NCBI RefSeq assembly: GCF_050948215.1
Contig: NC_135151.1
Location: 20,458,720 to 20,522,719 of the forward strand
Length of the DNA: 64,000 bases
Source: Halictus rubicundus
Taxonomy: Eukaryota; Arthropoda; Insecta; Hymenoptera; Halictidae
Direction of reading: 5' to 3'
Shown: one piece after another, positions 36,084 to 48,211 of the stretch
How the letters are laid out: the number at the start of each line of letters is the position of its first letter
How positions within the stretch are numbered: position 1 is the first letter of the stretch
Program-made: the position numbers and the translations under genes
Notes under the pieces: model-generated
Seen by the model: the letters and a program-made list of their open reading frames with translations, nothing else
Database searches by the model: none
Told to the model about the DNA's origin: nothing

Positions 36084-37592
36084 AGTGAATTTCAAAAATT
36101 TGTTGCTATTAGGAAAAAATTGTTTATGCAATCTTACGCCTTATCGTAAGTGAAATCATTGTTGAAATAAAAAGTAATGACAGAGATAGTGCTGTGACTT
36201 ATACAGAGATGACTTATACAGAGATGGTTCTGTGCCCGACTATTAATGTTACTAGCTATGTATACTAAAAACCGTATGGAAGCTACATGCGACAAAAGTT
36301 TCTTTTCGAATTTCACGCAGCTGTGCTATGCTTCGAACGCGGAGAGGTTTATAGGGCACGCGGAAAGATAAAATGGAAGTATAAAGAGCTCGGAATAAAG
36401 AGCGACGGTTGTAACGGTAAGTATTAAAAATGGCGTAAATTACAGGAAAAGGGGCGTAGAATTTACGGCTCTTTATAAGGAATACGAACCGCCGCGATTT
36501 AAACGAACAATTCACTCTAACCTCGTTTCGCCCCGCGTTTCACAGTCCGGTCAGTCGAATTCTGTTCTCGCAGTCAATAATTCCTTCGGCGCCGACACCG
36601 ATGGGTCAGCGAGAGATAAATCAGGTATAAATCAGTACAGATGCGGCGGTGTGCCATTCAGATGTATCGATCGGCGCGCCGCCGCTGACAAAAGAATTTT
36701 AACCAGACACCTGCGTCGACGGTCCCCGGCCGTCGCGTGCAGAGATCGGTCTATTTTTTTTCCTGGGTAATTAATCACCAGTGTCACGAGCCCAAGAAAC
36801 TTCTGTAAAGCCTCGCTCGATGTTCGCGGAGTCATCGCTCATTTCAATCACGCACACAACGTTTCTCAGTCCCGAAAACGCTAATGCGTGGCCCGGGAGA
36901 AAATTGTGCGGCAATTGTTAACTGATTTCGTAAAAATAAATTTATTACAAAAATAAAACTACACTGCTAAGGTTAAAATAAATTGTCACAAGAAAGTCGG
37001 ACTTGCACCGATTGTCCTAATTTTTGTCACACTGGTATCATTGAATTCGTTTATTGGAAAATTCTTATTTTTCATACCGTTCCGTCTTACATTTGATGCA
37101 CAATGCGAGCGCATTTCGGATAGATCAGTATTTATTCTACGACGATTACTCGACTTTTCCGGATAAAATAAATCTCTGGAAGTTGATCTAGAGAGATACG
37201 AATCCAAATATGTACCGATATAACAGAAGCACACGCACACAGCATCAGCTACAAATATTTTCGCCGAGGAACATATTCTCCGAGTATTTTTACTGAAAGT
37301 CGATACATTTTGTAAACGAAGGTATCGATGGAAGCTCTGGCAAAATTACATATTTAATTCCGAATCATTTGACCCGAGGGTGAGGGTTAAGCGGGTATTA
37401 CTATTCCCCCACACCAACGCGAATATTCTACAGCGACGGATATCTCCCGACACTCTCGGCAATATAATACAGGTGACGTCATAGTCAGATCGGTCACGTG
37501 CACTCTTAGGTATGTCGGCTTGATTTCAGTTGTAGTAATGTTTGCTTACTAATTCCTTAATAGAGTCGTTCGTTCCTTGGCGAGCAACTTTC
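36084..37592. other. spacer
   Basis: A 15-bp direct duplication (GACTTATACAGAGAT twice) at about 36196-36226. No gene recognised. Confidence 0.35.
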
Positions 37593-37750
37593 ACAGTAAA
37601 GTCTCGATCTAAGCCGCACGGAGCTGCACGATCATAGTGAGTTCGCCTATCCCCTCCACCGGAGCGCCCCGCGAGGGGTCACAAGAAAATAGTAGCCCTA
37701 CACGATCTATGTCACGGCACGGACGGGCATAGATCAAGACATTTCTGTAT
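37593..37750. mobile_element. MITE with ACAGTAAAGTCTCGATC ends, copy 1
   Basis: Left end ACAGTAAAGTCTCGATCTAA. The interior AGTTCGCCTATCCCCTCCAC and CCTACACGATCTATGTCA is shared with 60588-60940. The right end is worn (ATAGATCAAGACATTTCTGT). Confidence 0.65.
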
Positions 37751-37846
37751 ACATGATTCCTTAGTTTGTTTGACTGGCGAAGAAACGATGGATAGCGCAG
37801 ACAAATTTTTTTACCGTGTATAACTTCATAACGTTTATTTGTTATT

Positions 37847-38055
37847 TTAACACTAAGCCTACCACGGTCATAATGACCGGTTTTATATTTTACAATTATT
37901 GAAACTATAAAAATTCATTTGTGGGAAATAGTGAAATAAATTTCCTTGTCCAAGCATTTATTGTATTGGAAATTACAGACAATAAATTTAGGGTTGCCAT
38001 TTTTATTAGGCAATATTTACCAGACGCTGTTAATGCTTGGTAGGTTTAGTGTTAA
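37847..38055 (+). mobile_element. TTAA-flanked MITE, family C copy 1
   Basis: TTAACACTAAGCCTACCACG at the left, GCTTGGTAGGTTTAGTGTTA(A) at the right. The subterminal hairpin CGGTCATAATGACCG is the family signature. 209 bp; copies at 49368 and 59069 have almost the same length. Confidence 0.85.
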
Positions 38056-38119
38056 GTAGAACAGTTTAGGATGACCGTAACTAGGCAGATGATCACCCAT
38101 TGATGACAGTCATTTCCTG

Positions 38120-38413
38120 TTAAAATTTTCATTTCTTTGCCTTCAAGGTCATCCGAAGGTCGGGGTATACTAGGCGTTAAATTCGCCTTGATACGGACTA
38201 TAATACTGTTAAGTCGAAAATACAAAGTGCCATTTAAAGAAACGAAGGTGACCTTGACAATATTAAAGAAAAAGTTTTTGTCGAACTTTTTTTATTGAGA
38301 GTTTTATTTTTAAGTTTTATTTTTAGTTGATCAACTTCTGTTGAAAATATTTGTTTGTCAGATTGTCGCAAGTACTTGACAAGTCGTGAAAAGTGTTACG
38401 GGGGACACCCTGT
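38120..38413. mobile_element. relic of a CAGGGTGTCCC-type element
   Basis: The right end GGGGGACACCCTGTG matches the family terminus. The interior CAAGGTCATCCGAAGGTC and GAAGGTGACCTTGACAAT resembles 16118-16478. The left end cannot be placed. Confidence 0.45.
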
Positions 38414-38611
38414 GTATTAATAAATTTTCGCGAAAATATAAACATTTTCCTTTCTATACTTGATACAAAAATGTCGAGTCCACAGTTTCTCTTCGTATGG
38501 AAAATAGCTTGTACCTGGTGGGAATTAAAATTGAAATACTTCCGGTCCGTTAAGGGTTAAAGTAGTGGACATATCAGAAAGATTGAAATTAATTTGAGCT
38601 TAATAAGATGA

Positions 38612-38860
38612 TTAACCCTTAGCACTCGAATGGCGACTCTAAGGCGCCACTAAAAATTGCTGTATCACTATTCAAAATATTTTTTACATTATTACATATG
38701 TTTGTATTTAATAAATTACTGAACACTTCAGTATTGTACGAGTAAATTGCACCATTTTGATATGTATAACATTAAAAAAAGATGTATAGAAGGAAAATAT
38801 CCTAGGTCGGAAGAAATGTTTCGTTTTGGAGTTAAAATAGCTTCGAGCGCAAAGGGTTAA
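38612..38860 (-). mobile_element. TTAA-flanked MITE, family A copy 4
   Basis: Reverse orientation: TTAACCCTTAGCACTCGAAT + GGCGACTCTAAGGCGCC at the left and CGAGCGCAAAGGGTTAA at the right. TTAA intact on both sides, 249 bp. Confidence 0.85.
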
Positions 38861-41324
38861 CACGTTAATTGCCACGTCACTCGCATAAGTCTTACAGTGA
38901 TTTCCGACTGGCTTCAGAAATTCATTTCTATTACATGCTATCCAGACAAACCGAATTTTATTTGAATATTTCGAGTTCAAAATGACTAAGACAACATCCC
39001 CTATAATACATTTTAAATTTCTAGTTTTGCTTTTATTAATGAAATTACTCTGATTTCGTAAGAATCTCTCTGTTGGGCACTCAACGCGTTAAGGGAAGAA
39101 ATAAATTTTCCGGCGTCTCGCAATCAACGCAAACATTTTCAATTTTGCAAAAACATCCCCTACCGATGACCGAGGTGTCGACGCGACGTAAAAGAGCGAA
39201 AGAAGTAGCAAAGAGTTCGCGTAAACGTTCTAACCGTGGTTTGATTTTCTCGGAGGGTGTTTCGCTTTTTAGGGCGTATCGTGGGGGTTCGCCAGCGCGC
39301 TTCTACCACGCGGGGCGGAGCGGAGCGGGCGTTGCAACGTCCTCGTCTCTTCTGAACCAGGTGTTCGTAGCTTATCACTCGCCGGCATCCCGCACTTCAG
39401 CGACACGCTGAATTAGCATAATACCATCGATGTCGTTACGAGGCAGTGAAACTCTTCAGGATACTCGAATGCACCGATACAATAGAATATCGATCGGAGC
39501 GTGAACCCAAGTCTCGTCGGAGGTGCAGACAGCGAAACGGCGGGGCCCTTGACGATATTAAAGGGAGAGGCGGCGAAGGGTCGGAAGGACGAAACAAAAG
39601 TGCGGCTGAGGGTTACGGGATCTCAAAATAATTCCCTATTTAGTTGAGAGAAAGAGAGAAAAAGAAAGGGTGGAAATAAAATAGAGTCATGGTCGGTGGA
39701 CCAGGCGCGCGGAAACAAATGCGCCAACGAAGTTCGTGGAACGTGGAAGAAAAATACGCGCCTTCGTCGCGGAATTCTTTTTTTTTTTTTTTCTCCCTCG
39801 CAGCGCCGCGACGCCCTCCACCCACCACGCCGACAAAGAAACGTACGGCCCTATTAAGAGCCGTCTGCTGTTCACGGCGCGAAGTTAAACTACGACTAAT
39901 TTCTCCGCTTTAACGTAACTGCGGCTGCGAATGAGAGACACGTCCGTTGGACACACGTGCATACTCTTCGCGCCGGTTAACCCTTCTCAAAGGAGATTGA
40001 TGCATACGCGTACGTGGACTAGGAGCGTGTAACTCGAGTCGCTTCGATTGTATGTGTAACGGGTTTCGTGGAACATGCGTGTGAGATAAGAATGAAATAC
40101 TATTCAGCCGAGTATGCTTCGATGCGAATTTTTGTAATGCCATGCGTAGGGAACGTCAAGTTTCTTTTTCTTTTCACGTTAATGGAATTATATATTGATT
40201 TCTAGATTAGGCTATCCGTAGCAAAAAATTCATTCGTTTAGGGGATAATTTGTCTGTAACAGAAATCCCACTAAACCAATGTAATCTAGTTAATTAATCT
40301 TTCGCTGGGCGATTTTTCAATCATAAACTGTTACCAAGACCGTAACAGGTGATATTGAAATGATAACAGTTTTATCGTAATTAAAGTAAATACGATAAAA
40401 TTTGTAGCAATACTATAATGCGCGGAAGAGAATTATCGATTGAATTGAAAGAGAATGAAACATTTTTGGAAGGTGATGGTCAACTCAAATTTCGAAATAC
40501 CTCATCATCCACAGTTGGCAATGCTTGCTTCTTTGACTTTTTAAGGAAAAATTGCGTCAACCATGCACGTGGAAGGCAACATATTAACTATTATTCAGGT
40601 TGTATCGAGAGAGAATGTTTCAGTGAAAACGAGCATGATTTCTCTGCCATTTCCGATCGAGAATTTGGAAAAGCAAAACACTATAATCCCGCGCAGAGAT
40701 TTGTTCAATCTGTTCAGGATACAGTGGCTCCCGCTAATATTCGGACGCTCTTAAACATCGCATAAGTTTGTCAATTGTGGACTATACTGCTTGAATTTTT
40801 TTGACAAGTTAGAACAATTGGTTCGCTTCGTAACGGGGAAAAAAATGTTTGATTAAAATTGCAATTTGTGGAAATTGCAGAGAAAGTACTGAAAGTTGTA
40901 TTTTGAAACTTGTTTATGCAAGCTTATTCATATTCAAAATTTTAAAAAGTATGTTTTGTAGATCTGTAACAATTATAAATATTCCATGATCGAAAAACGT
41001 TTAACGATGAAAGCCTAAGGGTGAAAGTCCCAGAATTGTGGCCTCGCCAGGGAATTTCGCCCTTATGTGATCATTTTGAAACATCTGTAGCTCATTGCAA
41101 CGTTGATCGATTTTGTATAATTCAATGTCTAATTTAATGTACAATTTTTTAATGTACAAATTTTCGATGTACAAGTCCACATAAAAAAGTTGCAAAATAC
41201 AACTTCTACTATTTTCCCTGCAATTTCGCCCAATTGCAATTTTCCTAAAAATTGTTTTTTCACTTCACGTAGCAAACCAATTGTGCTAACTTCTTTGAAA
41301 AACTTCAACTCGTATTGTCCAATA
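38861..41324. other. spacer with no recognised gene
   Basis: 39200-39420 is CpG-rich with a GCGGGGCGGAGCGGAGCGGG tract. A poly-T tract lies at 39777-39792. Frames of up to 115 codons (40418-40765) carry no recognisable domain. Confidence 0.4.
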
Positions 41325-41571
41325 TTAACCCTTTGCACTCGAAGCTACTTTAACTCCGAAACGAAACAATTCTTCCGACCTAGAATATTTCCCTTCTACA
41401 TATATTTTCTTTTTCATTTTACACAAACGAAAATGGTGCAATGTTACAATACCGAAGTGTTTATTAATTTATTAGGTACAAACTAATTTAATAATGTCAA
41501 AAATATTTTTAATAATGATACAGCAATTTTTAGCGGCGCCTTACAGTCGCCGTTCGAGTGCTAAGTGTTAA
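41325..41571 (+). mobile_element. TTAA-flanked MITE, family A copy 5
   Basis: TTAACCCTTTGCACTCGAAG to CGTTCGAGTGCTAAGTGTTA(A), with the hairpin GGCGCCTTACAGTCGCC. 247 bp; closest to the copies at 650 and 38612. Confidence 0.85.
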
Positions 41572-43895
41572 CAAAGTTATACGACTTGTAAAAGCGTCCG
41601 AATATAAGTGGGAGTCACTGCAGCTATCGAGCTACGATCACACGAGTAAGTTAGTATAAATCAATTTGCGTAACTAAACATTTCCAGACCCTCTGGAGCT
41701 TTCAAGCTCGGCGGACCCTTCGGAACTGTAGATGTCGCTCTCGAGCTCCGAAGGACGAGACTCCCGAGACCGCCAGAGTCCCTAGAGTCCCTTAGAGAGT
41801 CCTCCTGTTCCTCCTTTTTCCCCGCAACTCTTTCCCTCGAATCACTTTCCCTCTTCGATCCTTCCCACAGTCCTAATTTCCCAAGTTCCTTTCCTTTTCC
41901 TTAATCCTTCCATTTTCAAAACCATTCCATTTCCAAAGTCTCACTCGATCTCTCTTTCGTCAGGCCAAGCTCCTTTTTCTCCGCAGGTGCCCTATTCCAA
42001 AATTGTCTTCCCTACAAAAGGGAACCGAAAAGGGTTCCTCTCTCTCGCACATTTCCTCTTCCCGTCGCATTCCCTTTTTCTCGTCCCTTTTACCCTGCCC
42101 CTTTCACCTTGGACGCAACAACGACCTTGAAGCGCAAAATATCGGCGATCGATTTAAAATGTAAAAATAAAAAAGGAAAATGAAAGCTGGTCGCCATATG
42201 TGGTCGGTGAGTTCCGCAATTTGCGAGTGGCACGGCACACCGAAGCGTCATGCTACATAGTATTCGCGAGCGGTTTGTCGCCACGGTAGTTTCCGCGTTC
42301 GGCTCGGCTCGGCTCGGCGCGGCGCGGCGCGCCCCCGGCGTGTTCCGCCTCATTTTGCATTCTAATTGCAAGCTGCGCCGCGACGTAAATCGTAAATTAT
42401 TTTCAATTGTCGGATAAAATATAGCCCGCATACAAAATACCGCGGCCATCACGGGTGCCGCGCTGTAAATACTGTCTGGCTGCCAGATATTGTTCATTAT
42501 ACTCTATCCATCGTTAATTACTCCGAATATAATTAAAGGGGAAACGGTTCGGCGGGAGAGAGCCGGTCGTTGCGTAGGCTGAACCCTTTTGTCGTTCCAT
42601 GGACCAGGCTCCTTTTTTATTCTGTCCCCCCCCCCCCCCTTCCGCCATTTCTACGCTATTGCGTCACTTAATGCCCGCCCCGTGAGTGTAGCAGAGAGCC
42701 AAGACGTTTATTTATGGCAATTTAACTCGAAACTCCATTGGCGGCGCGCGCATTTAAAAGTTCCGCGCGACACAAAACGCGTTTCCGCTCCCGGCCGTGC
42801 ATTCCTACAATTGTTCCTGGCCCGCGTTTCTCCCGATTAATTACTGTGCACGCTTTTAATTGCCGCGTCTATTTCGGTAGCCGTACGGGGACGCGTGTGC
42901 GTTCGGTGCACGCGTACGTGCGAATTTCGCGTTGCCGACAGCGAACATCCCCCGTATTAAAAAAGATCTCCGAAAGAATTGATCAACGACTCGCTGGAAG
43001 CAAAGATATCAACGAAGATAATCACCCGCAAATGGACCGCATTCCGCTTGAAATCGTTCTTTCCACGGTTCCCCAATATCGCTTCGCTGAAAGTTATTTC
43101 GCGATTTAATGGCCGGCTATATTTCTTCCTTTGTCGGCCGGATCGACGTGGCCCTGATGTTTCCCAAGGCCACGCGATACCGCCCCTATCCGTCCCACGC
43201 CGGGACGGGAAAACTGCGATACGCTCGATGATACGTCCCGCGGATTTTCACCGGGAAAATCTGTACAACTTTATTCCCAAGGAATTTTCCGGAGCGAGGA
43301 GAAAACCGTAGGGCAAAGTCTCAGTTTCAGCCCTGGCCCTTCACGAAGTTCCGCGATAGTTCGAACGTCGCTCGACGAGCTCCGCGGAAAAAGAGCGGGA
43401 AAAGGAATAAATTAGAACTCCTCCGCGAGGAAAGTCGCGTTTTCGGCCACCGAAATCGATCGCAAAATGGCGTTCAATGGCGACGCGGACATTCTCGTAA
43501 TTGAACCGAAGCCGCGACACGCGTTTGACAACCGGCGCTACACGCCGACAAGCCCGCAGCCCCGAATAAATTAAACTGTGCCCTTCCGCTAGGACAGCGT
43601 CTTCCGAACTACCCTTCGGCTTCGCTTCAACATGCGGAACCGCGTGGAAATTTTTCCGATAATTGTCTTCGGACCCCGTGCGAATCGCGTCTAGCTTTAC
43701 GTTTCGGCCGATCAAGAAATGGGAAAGGTCGAGTCGAATGGTTTTGGGATGGATTAAAAAATGCTCTTGCATTTTTCTTGGAAAAATAAACTTTTCATCC
43801 GCGTTGCTGTTTCTGCGAACACGATATTGTTGTTCCCCTCTTCCCGTTTTTAACTTTCACTCGTCTTCGATTTATACGAATACAGTGATTTCCCT
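41572..43895. other. spacer and CpG-rich island
   Basis: 41690-42110 is pyrimidine-rich. 42290-42340 is a GGCTCGGCTCGGCGCGGCGC tract. A C14 run lies at about 42626-42639. 42200-43700 has overlapping open frames of up to 143 codons on both strands without recognisable domains. Might include a promoter; no gene called. Confidence 0.4.
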
Positions 43896-44160
43896 ATGCA
43901 GGGTGCTCATTTGAAAACTTTCCAGCCGCATATCTCGAAAAGTATGAAAGATATTAAAAAAGTGTAAAACAAGTGTCCAAGGATTTTGACCGGGAAAGAG
44001 GGCAGCAGTATCAGTTTTTTATTTGGGTGGCGTTTGCAAGGTCATTTGAAGGTCAACTTTGTTTTCTTCAAATGGAATATATTTTTTATTATGCCATCTT
44101 ATTTTCCGTAAAAAGACCAGCAATTTTCGGAGGATACTTTTTTTTATCCGCGCACTAGCT
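43896..44160. mobile_element. relic of a CAGGGTGTCCC-type element
   Basis: The left end CAGGGTGCTCATTTGAAAA and interior CAAGGTCATTTGAAGGTCAA and CTTCAAATGGAATATATTTT resemble the left half of 16118-16478. The right half is missing. Confidence 0.5.
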
Positions 44161-44170
44161 TCGGAGATAT

Positions 44171-44308
44171 TTAACCAGTTAGCTGTTGCGTCGCAAAAAT
44201 TAACCGCTGTTTGAATTATAGCTGTTTTGACGAGTGTACTCGTCATGACACAAAATATTGCCATTTCTTCGTGACGAGTATACTCGTCAAAGACAGTTAA
44301 CTGGTTAA
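44171..44308. mobile_element. 138-bp TTAA-flanked palindromic MITE
   Basis: TTAACCAGTTAGCTGT at the left, ACAGTTAACTGGTTAA at the right. The inner arms contain TTTTGACGAGTGTACTCGTC and GACGAGTATACTCGTCAA, themselves palindromic (GACGAGTATACTCGTC). Confidence 0.8.
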
Positions 44309-44344
44309 AGAGAGGTAGAGCGAGGCATATTATTGCGTAAAATT

Positions 44345-44660
44345 CTTTGACGCAAATCGTTGATGATTTCCAGTTGTACTTAAAGTCACTTAACACTAGA
44401 TTTACGGGACCCGTCAAAATGACGGATTCCAATATTTTTAAATTGCTAATATTGAAATTGTAAAAATGCATCCATCGGCAATTATTTAACAAATTGATTT
44501 CTTTGGGTATATATTATTTAAAAAATGGCTACAAACTTTGATCGATGCATTCACGTTATTTTTATAAAGTAATGTAAAATAGTCATTTTTAGTGCTCCGT
44601 AAACCTAGTGTTAAAGTCTGTTGTTTATAAAACGTAGCCAGAAAGCGTCAACGATTTGCG
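44345..44660. repeat. inverted repeat split by a MITE insertion
   Basis: AATTCTTTGACGCAAATCGT + TGATGATTT at the left pairs with AAAGCGTCAACGATTTGCGT + CGGAGAATT at the right. The family B element 44390-44614 sits between the arms, so it inserted into an older palindrome. Confidence 0.7.
44390..44614 (+). mobile_element. TTAA-flanked MITE, family B copy 2
   Basis: TTAACACTAGATTTACGGGA to CTCCGTAAACCTAGTGTTAA. The subterminal hairpin CCCGTCAAAATGACGG is present. 225 bp; full-length partner of the inverted copy at 989-1202. Confidence 0.85.
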
Positions 44661-46567
44661 TCGGAGAATTGTATAGGAATGTAGAGCAATTCCAACAGAT
44701 ACCTTCAAAAATGTTCGTTCAGAATTTGGGAATCGTCTGTATTACTGTTTAGAAAACAACGGAGAACATTTAGAAAATTTATTACAGTCATAAAGAAATT
44801 ACAAACTTTCTCGCAGTACAAGTATGACTCACTCTACTTCTCTACTTATTATATTATATAAGGCGATTTAAGGCGTTTGCTCCGCAATAAGGAAATCGCT
44901 GGTCCGAAATACGGCGAAAGCCGGTCCCGAAGCTTCGTCTTATATCGGAACAAAACTGTATATTCGTACGTAAGATTATGCATAATACTTGTTTCCGAGG
45001 AATTTTATGCAGAAAGACAAACATTGCAGTGCTCAAGTGGGATAATATCATGTGTTGTATTTTCCCTCCTAAGTTTTTGGCACAGGAAGTTCTAATATTA
45101 AATACAAATTGCTTTGCATCCGTAATAAGTTGTCCCCGTATAAATTAAAACTGGTTCGCAGACAAATTGAACTGATTAGCAGAAAGTGAATAAAAAGTTG
45201 AAACCGCATGCTCAAAAAAACCCACTAATAGGCGGTTACGCAGGGTACGTGGCTCATAAACGGTTACAAAGACCCGAAACCGATTCGGGTTACAATTACG
45301 ATCCCCGTTACGAGCGGCCGCGTTTTAAACGTTTAATTGTATTTCACGCTTCAATGATATCTGATAACTTGTTTTTATCGAATGCGCCAATAACACGAGC
45401 AATATTCCGTGCGTACAACACGACGGATTGGACCATCGATGGCAAATATAATATTAGGTAATTATCACATTGGTAATTATGATTTCGTTTAATTCCCAGC
45501 GACGTACACTCACCGACAAAATTTCACCGAACAAGTTCCGCGAACAGAGAAACACATTTATTTAAATCCACAAATTTTGTTAACGGTTTAAAAAAAATCC
45601 GTACCCGTTCGCATTCGTTTCGCAACTCCGAAACGATAGATCGGAAAACGAAATTGAGAAAAGCTCGGGAGCGCAGAGCGTTAAGCATGCTACATAAAAT
45701 ATTTGTGCGGATGTCTTTCGGAAACGAATTCGCCCGGCGAACCAGAAATGCAAATAAACCGACGACGCCTTCCGATGAAACGAAACAAAAACAAACAAAC
45801 AAAAAAAAAAAAAAATACGACAACATTTAGCTCGCCGGGACCGATCCAACGCCGAACCGGGATAGATTGCAAAAAAAGAGTGTGCGCGGCACGGTGGTGA
45901 CACTATTTTTCATCGCGGTAGAATTCGAGGAACCGCGTCGACGCTGAACGAGCCATTCAGTGGCAAAAGACAGTGACCCGGAACCGAAACGTAACAGCAC
46001 AGCAGAACCAGCGCAGCGGCGACCCAACGTGTGACCACGTGAACCGAACATTTTCGAAATTTAGGGCAAGCCACGGCATATATACATATATCGAGTCGGG
46101 TGTTGGTTGCGCAGCGTCATCGGCTTGACAGATCGATCGTAATTAAATCGATGCGATCCGACACGTTGCTCCGGTACCCCCATGGACTTAACTCTAAATC
46201 TAGGAATCGGGTCGATCGAAGCCACCATCAGGATGCATTATGGAGCCAGGGAGGACATGCTAGCAGATAGGCGAACGCGGCGGCGCGGCGGCGGCAGACG
46301 ACGGGGTTATCTCGCGCCTATTTGCACGATAGTCCTGTTTCCGATTAATCAGGTCCCCTGGAATTAACGCAGTCCCCGGGGTCTGCATCGCAGCTCACAC
46401 CTATGCATAGCCATTACATATTCCCCTCTCTATTCCCCCGAACCGGTTCGCCATTCCACTCACGTTTCATCTCTCTCCTGCCCCAGCTGTGCACTTCTAC
46501 ATCGCCGCATTTCTCCCGCACCCCCCCACCCTCCACATACACGCGCCCACACACTCTTTCGTTTACA
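44661..46567. other. spacer with a dispersed-repeat copy and a CpG-rich part
   Basis: 44903-44947 is an inverted copy of the repeat at 50316 and 52790 (CCGAAATACGGCGAAAGCCG). 45500-46400 is CpG-rich with a poly-A tract at 45800-45815. No gene recognised. Confidence 0.4.
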
Positions 46568-46569
46568 TA

Positions 46570-46800
46570 CAGTCGGTCACGAAAATATTCGGACACCACT
46601 ATAGTTTTGACCATTACAGTCCGTACTTCAGAAATTTATGCAATGAGAAGAAAAAGAGGTTTCACGTGTGTCACTGTGCAGCGTATAGTTAACAAGAACA
46701 TATGAGATATTTATTTGCGTGATAAGTGATTACATAAATAATAAAAGAAAAATGGACAGTACGATTATTTTCATGTCACGAAAATATTCGGACACTCGCT
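46570..46800 (+). repeat. left terminal inverted repeat of the Tc1-family element
   Basis: Outer direct repeat at 46576-46600 and inner direct repeat at 46777-46797 (TCACGAAAATATTCGGACA). Pairs along its length with 47977-48209. Confidence 0.85.
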
Positions 46801-46925
46801 ATACTTCTCAAGTTTCCAGGTTCCAGGAACTGACTGAAACAATGTTTGTCAACATATCATTCATACTATGTACAGAGTATGTTAGAGATCGAATCTTTGC
46901 CTGCCTTGCTCAAAATTTGTGCGAA

Positions 46926-47957
46926 ATGGATCGGAAAAGTGAGAACACGTCGTTTGATATGCGACAATTTTTCATCGAGAAAAGGGGAAATCGCAAAATT
47001 GCGAATTTATTAAATATTAGTAAGAGCACGGTATGGGATATTCTGCGACGTTACAAGAACGAAGATAGAATTGAATCTATCCCTCAAGGCGATCCTCAAT
47101 ACTCGTGATAAACGCTCCATAATTAGGAGAATCAAATGTGATCCTCGGATAAGTGCTCCAAAGTTAGCAGCTGACTTAAATAATGACCGTGGAATATCAG
47201 TGCATCCGGAAAACATAAGAAGAGTGTTACGATCAGAGGGCTATAATGGAAGAATAGCTCGAAAAAGCCGTATGTTAACGCGAACAACAGGATGAAGAGA
47301 CTGAATTTTCCAAAAAACTACATTTCGAAGGAAAGTCAGCGGTGGGAAGACGTAATTTTCGCAGACGAGTCCAAATTTAATATTTATGGAAGCGATGGAA
47401 GAATTAGAGTATGGCAGAAATCGAAGGAAGAATTAAATCCGAGACATTTGCAGCCGACCGTGAAACACGGTGGTGGGTCTGTGATGGTGTGGGGCTGTAT
47501 TTCGGCCCATGCAGTAGGCGAATTAGCTTTTATCGACGACATCCTCGATAAAAATATGTATCTGCACATTTTGCAAAACAATTAAAAAAAAAGTGCTGAT
47601 AATATGGGAGTTCAAAGTGGGATAAAATTTTATCAGGATAACGACCCAAAGCACAAATCGCGTATTGTGCAAGAATTCTTATTATACACTCGCAAGAATG
47701 TCCTCCACCCACCACCGCAATCGCCAGATTTGAATCCCATTGAAAATTTATGGGATCAATTGGATCGGCGAATTCGAACAACTCCCATAAACAATAAGGA
47801 CGAACTAACAAGACGTCTGCAAGAAGAATGGCTACGTATTGGGCAAGATTATTTAAACAGAATAATTTGTAATATGCCGACGCGTTTACGGCACGTCATG
47901 GAAACATATGGGATATCCAACAAAATATTAATTTACAAAAACAAGATTTATATATAG
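46926..47957 (+). pseudogene. Tc1-family DD34E transposase, disrupted
   Basis: The cut-and-paste transposase of the surrounding element. It starts at 46926 (MDRKSENTSFDM). The first helix-turn-helix is NRKIANLLNISKSTVWDILR. A frame change near 47080-47100 leads to the second DNA-binding helix block (SAPKLAADLNND, VHPENIRRVLRSEGY). A second frame change at about 47290 leads to the catalytic domain: first Asp in VIFADESKFNI, GGGSVMVWGC, second Asp in FYQDNDPKH, and Glu in NPIENLWDQL. There are 34 residues between the last two, giving DD34E. An in-frame TAA at 47583 separates the first and second Asp. All catalytic residues are still legible, but two frameshifts and one nonsense codon mean no functional protein. 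Full length would be about 340 residues, normal for Tc1. Confidence 0.9.
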
Positions 47958-47976
47958 TGTTATAAGCTTAGTTTTG

Positions 47977-48209
47977 ATAGTGTCCGAATATTTTCGTGAC
48001 ATGAAAACGAGCGTACTTTCCATTTTTCTTTTATTATTTATGTGATCACTTATCACGTAAATAAATATCTCGTATGTTCTTGTTAACTATACACTGCACG
48101 GTAACGTACGCGTAAAATACCTTTTTTTGTTCTCATTGCATACATTTCTGAAGTACGGACTACAACGGTCAAAACTATAGTGGTGTCCGAATATTTTCGT
48201 GACCGACTG
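47977..48209 (-). repeat. right terminal inverted repeat of the Tc1-family element
   Basis: Inner direct repeat GTGTCCGAATATTTTCGTGA at about 47980-47999 and outer copy at 48184-48203. Reverse complement of 46570-46800. Confidence 0.85.
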
Positions 48210-48211
48210 TA

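Larger units (their letters stand above)
46570..48209 (+). mobile_element. Tc1-family transposon with IR/DR-type termini, 1640 bp
   Basis: The element is bounded by TA (46568-46569 and 48210-48211). Its ends are CAGTCGGTCACGAAAATATT (left) and its reverse complement (right). The inverted repeats extend about 230 bp inward (46570-46800 and 47977-48209). Each arm carries the word TCACGAAAATATTCGGACAC twice or nearly so, once at the tip (46576, 48184-48203) and once at the inner end (about 46777, 47985-48001). This is the IR/DR layout known from some Tc1-family elements. A single degraded DD34E transposase reads between the arms. The arms are very similar and the target site is intact, so insertion is probably fairly recent. 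Confidence 0.92.

Noticed and set aside
45524..45826. Minus-strand frame starting MLSYFFFFLFVCFCFVSSEG, looking like a signal peptide and so a possible first exon of the Dscam-like gene
   Set aside because: The hydrophobic start comes from a poly-A/CAAA tract on the plus strand, and no phase-1 consensus donor follows.
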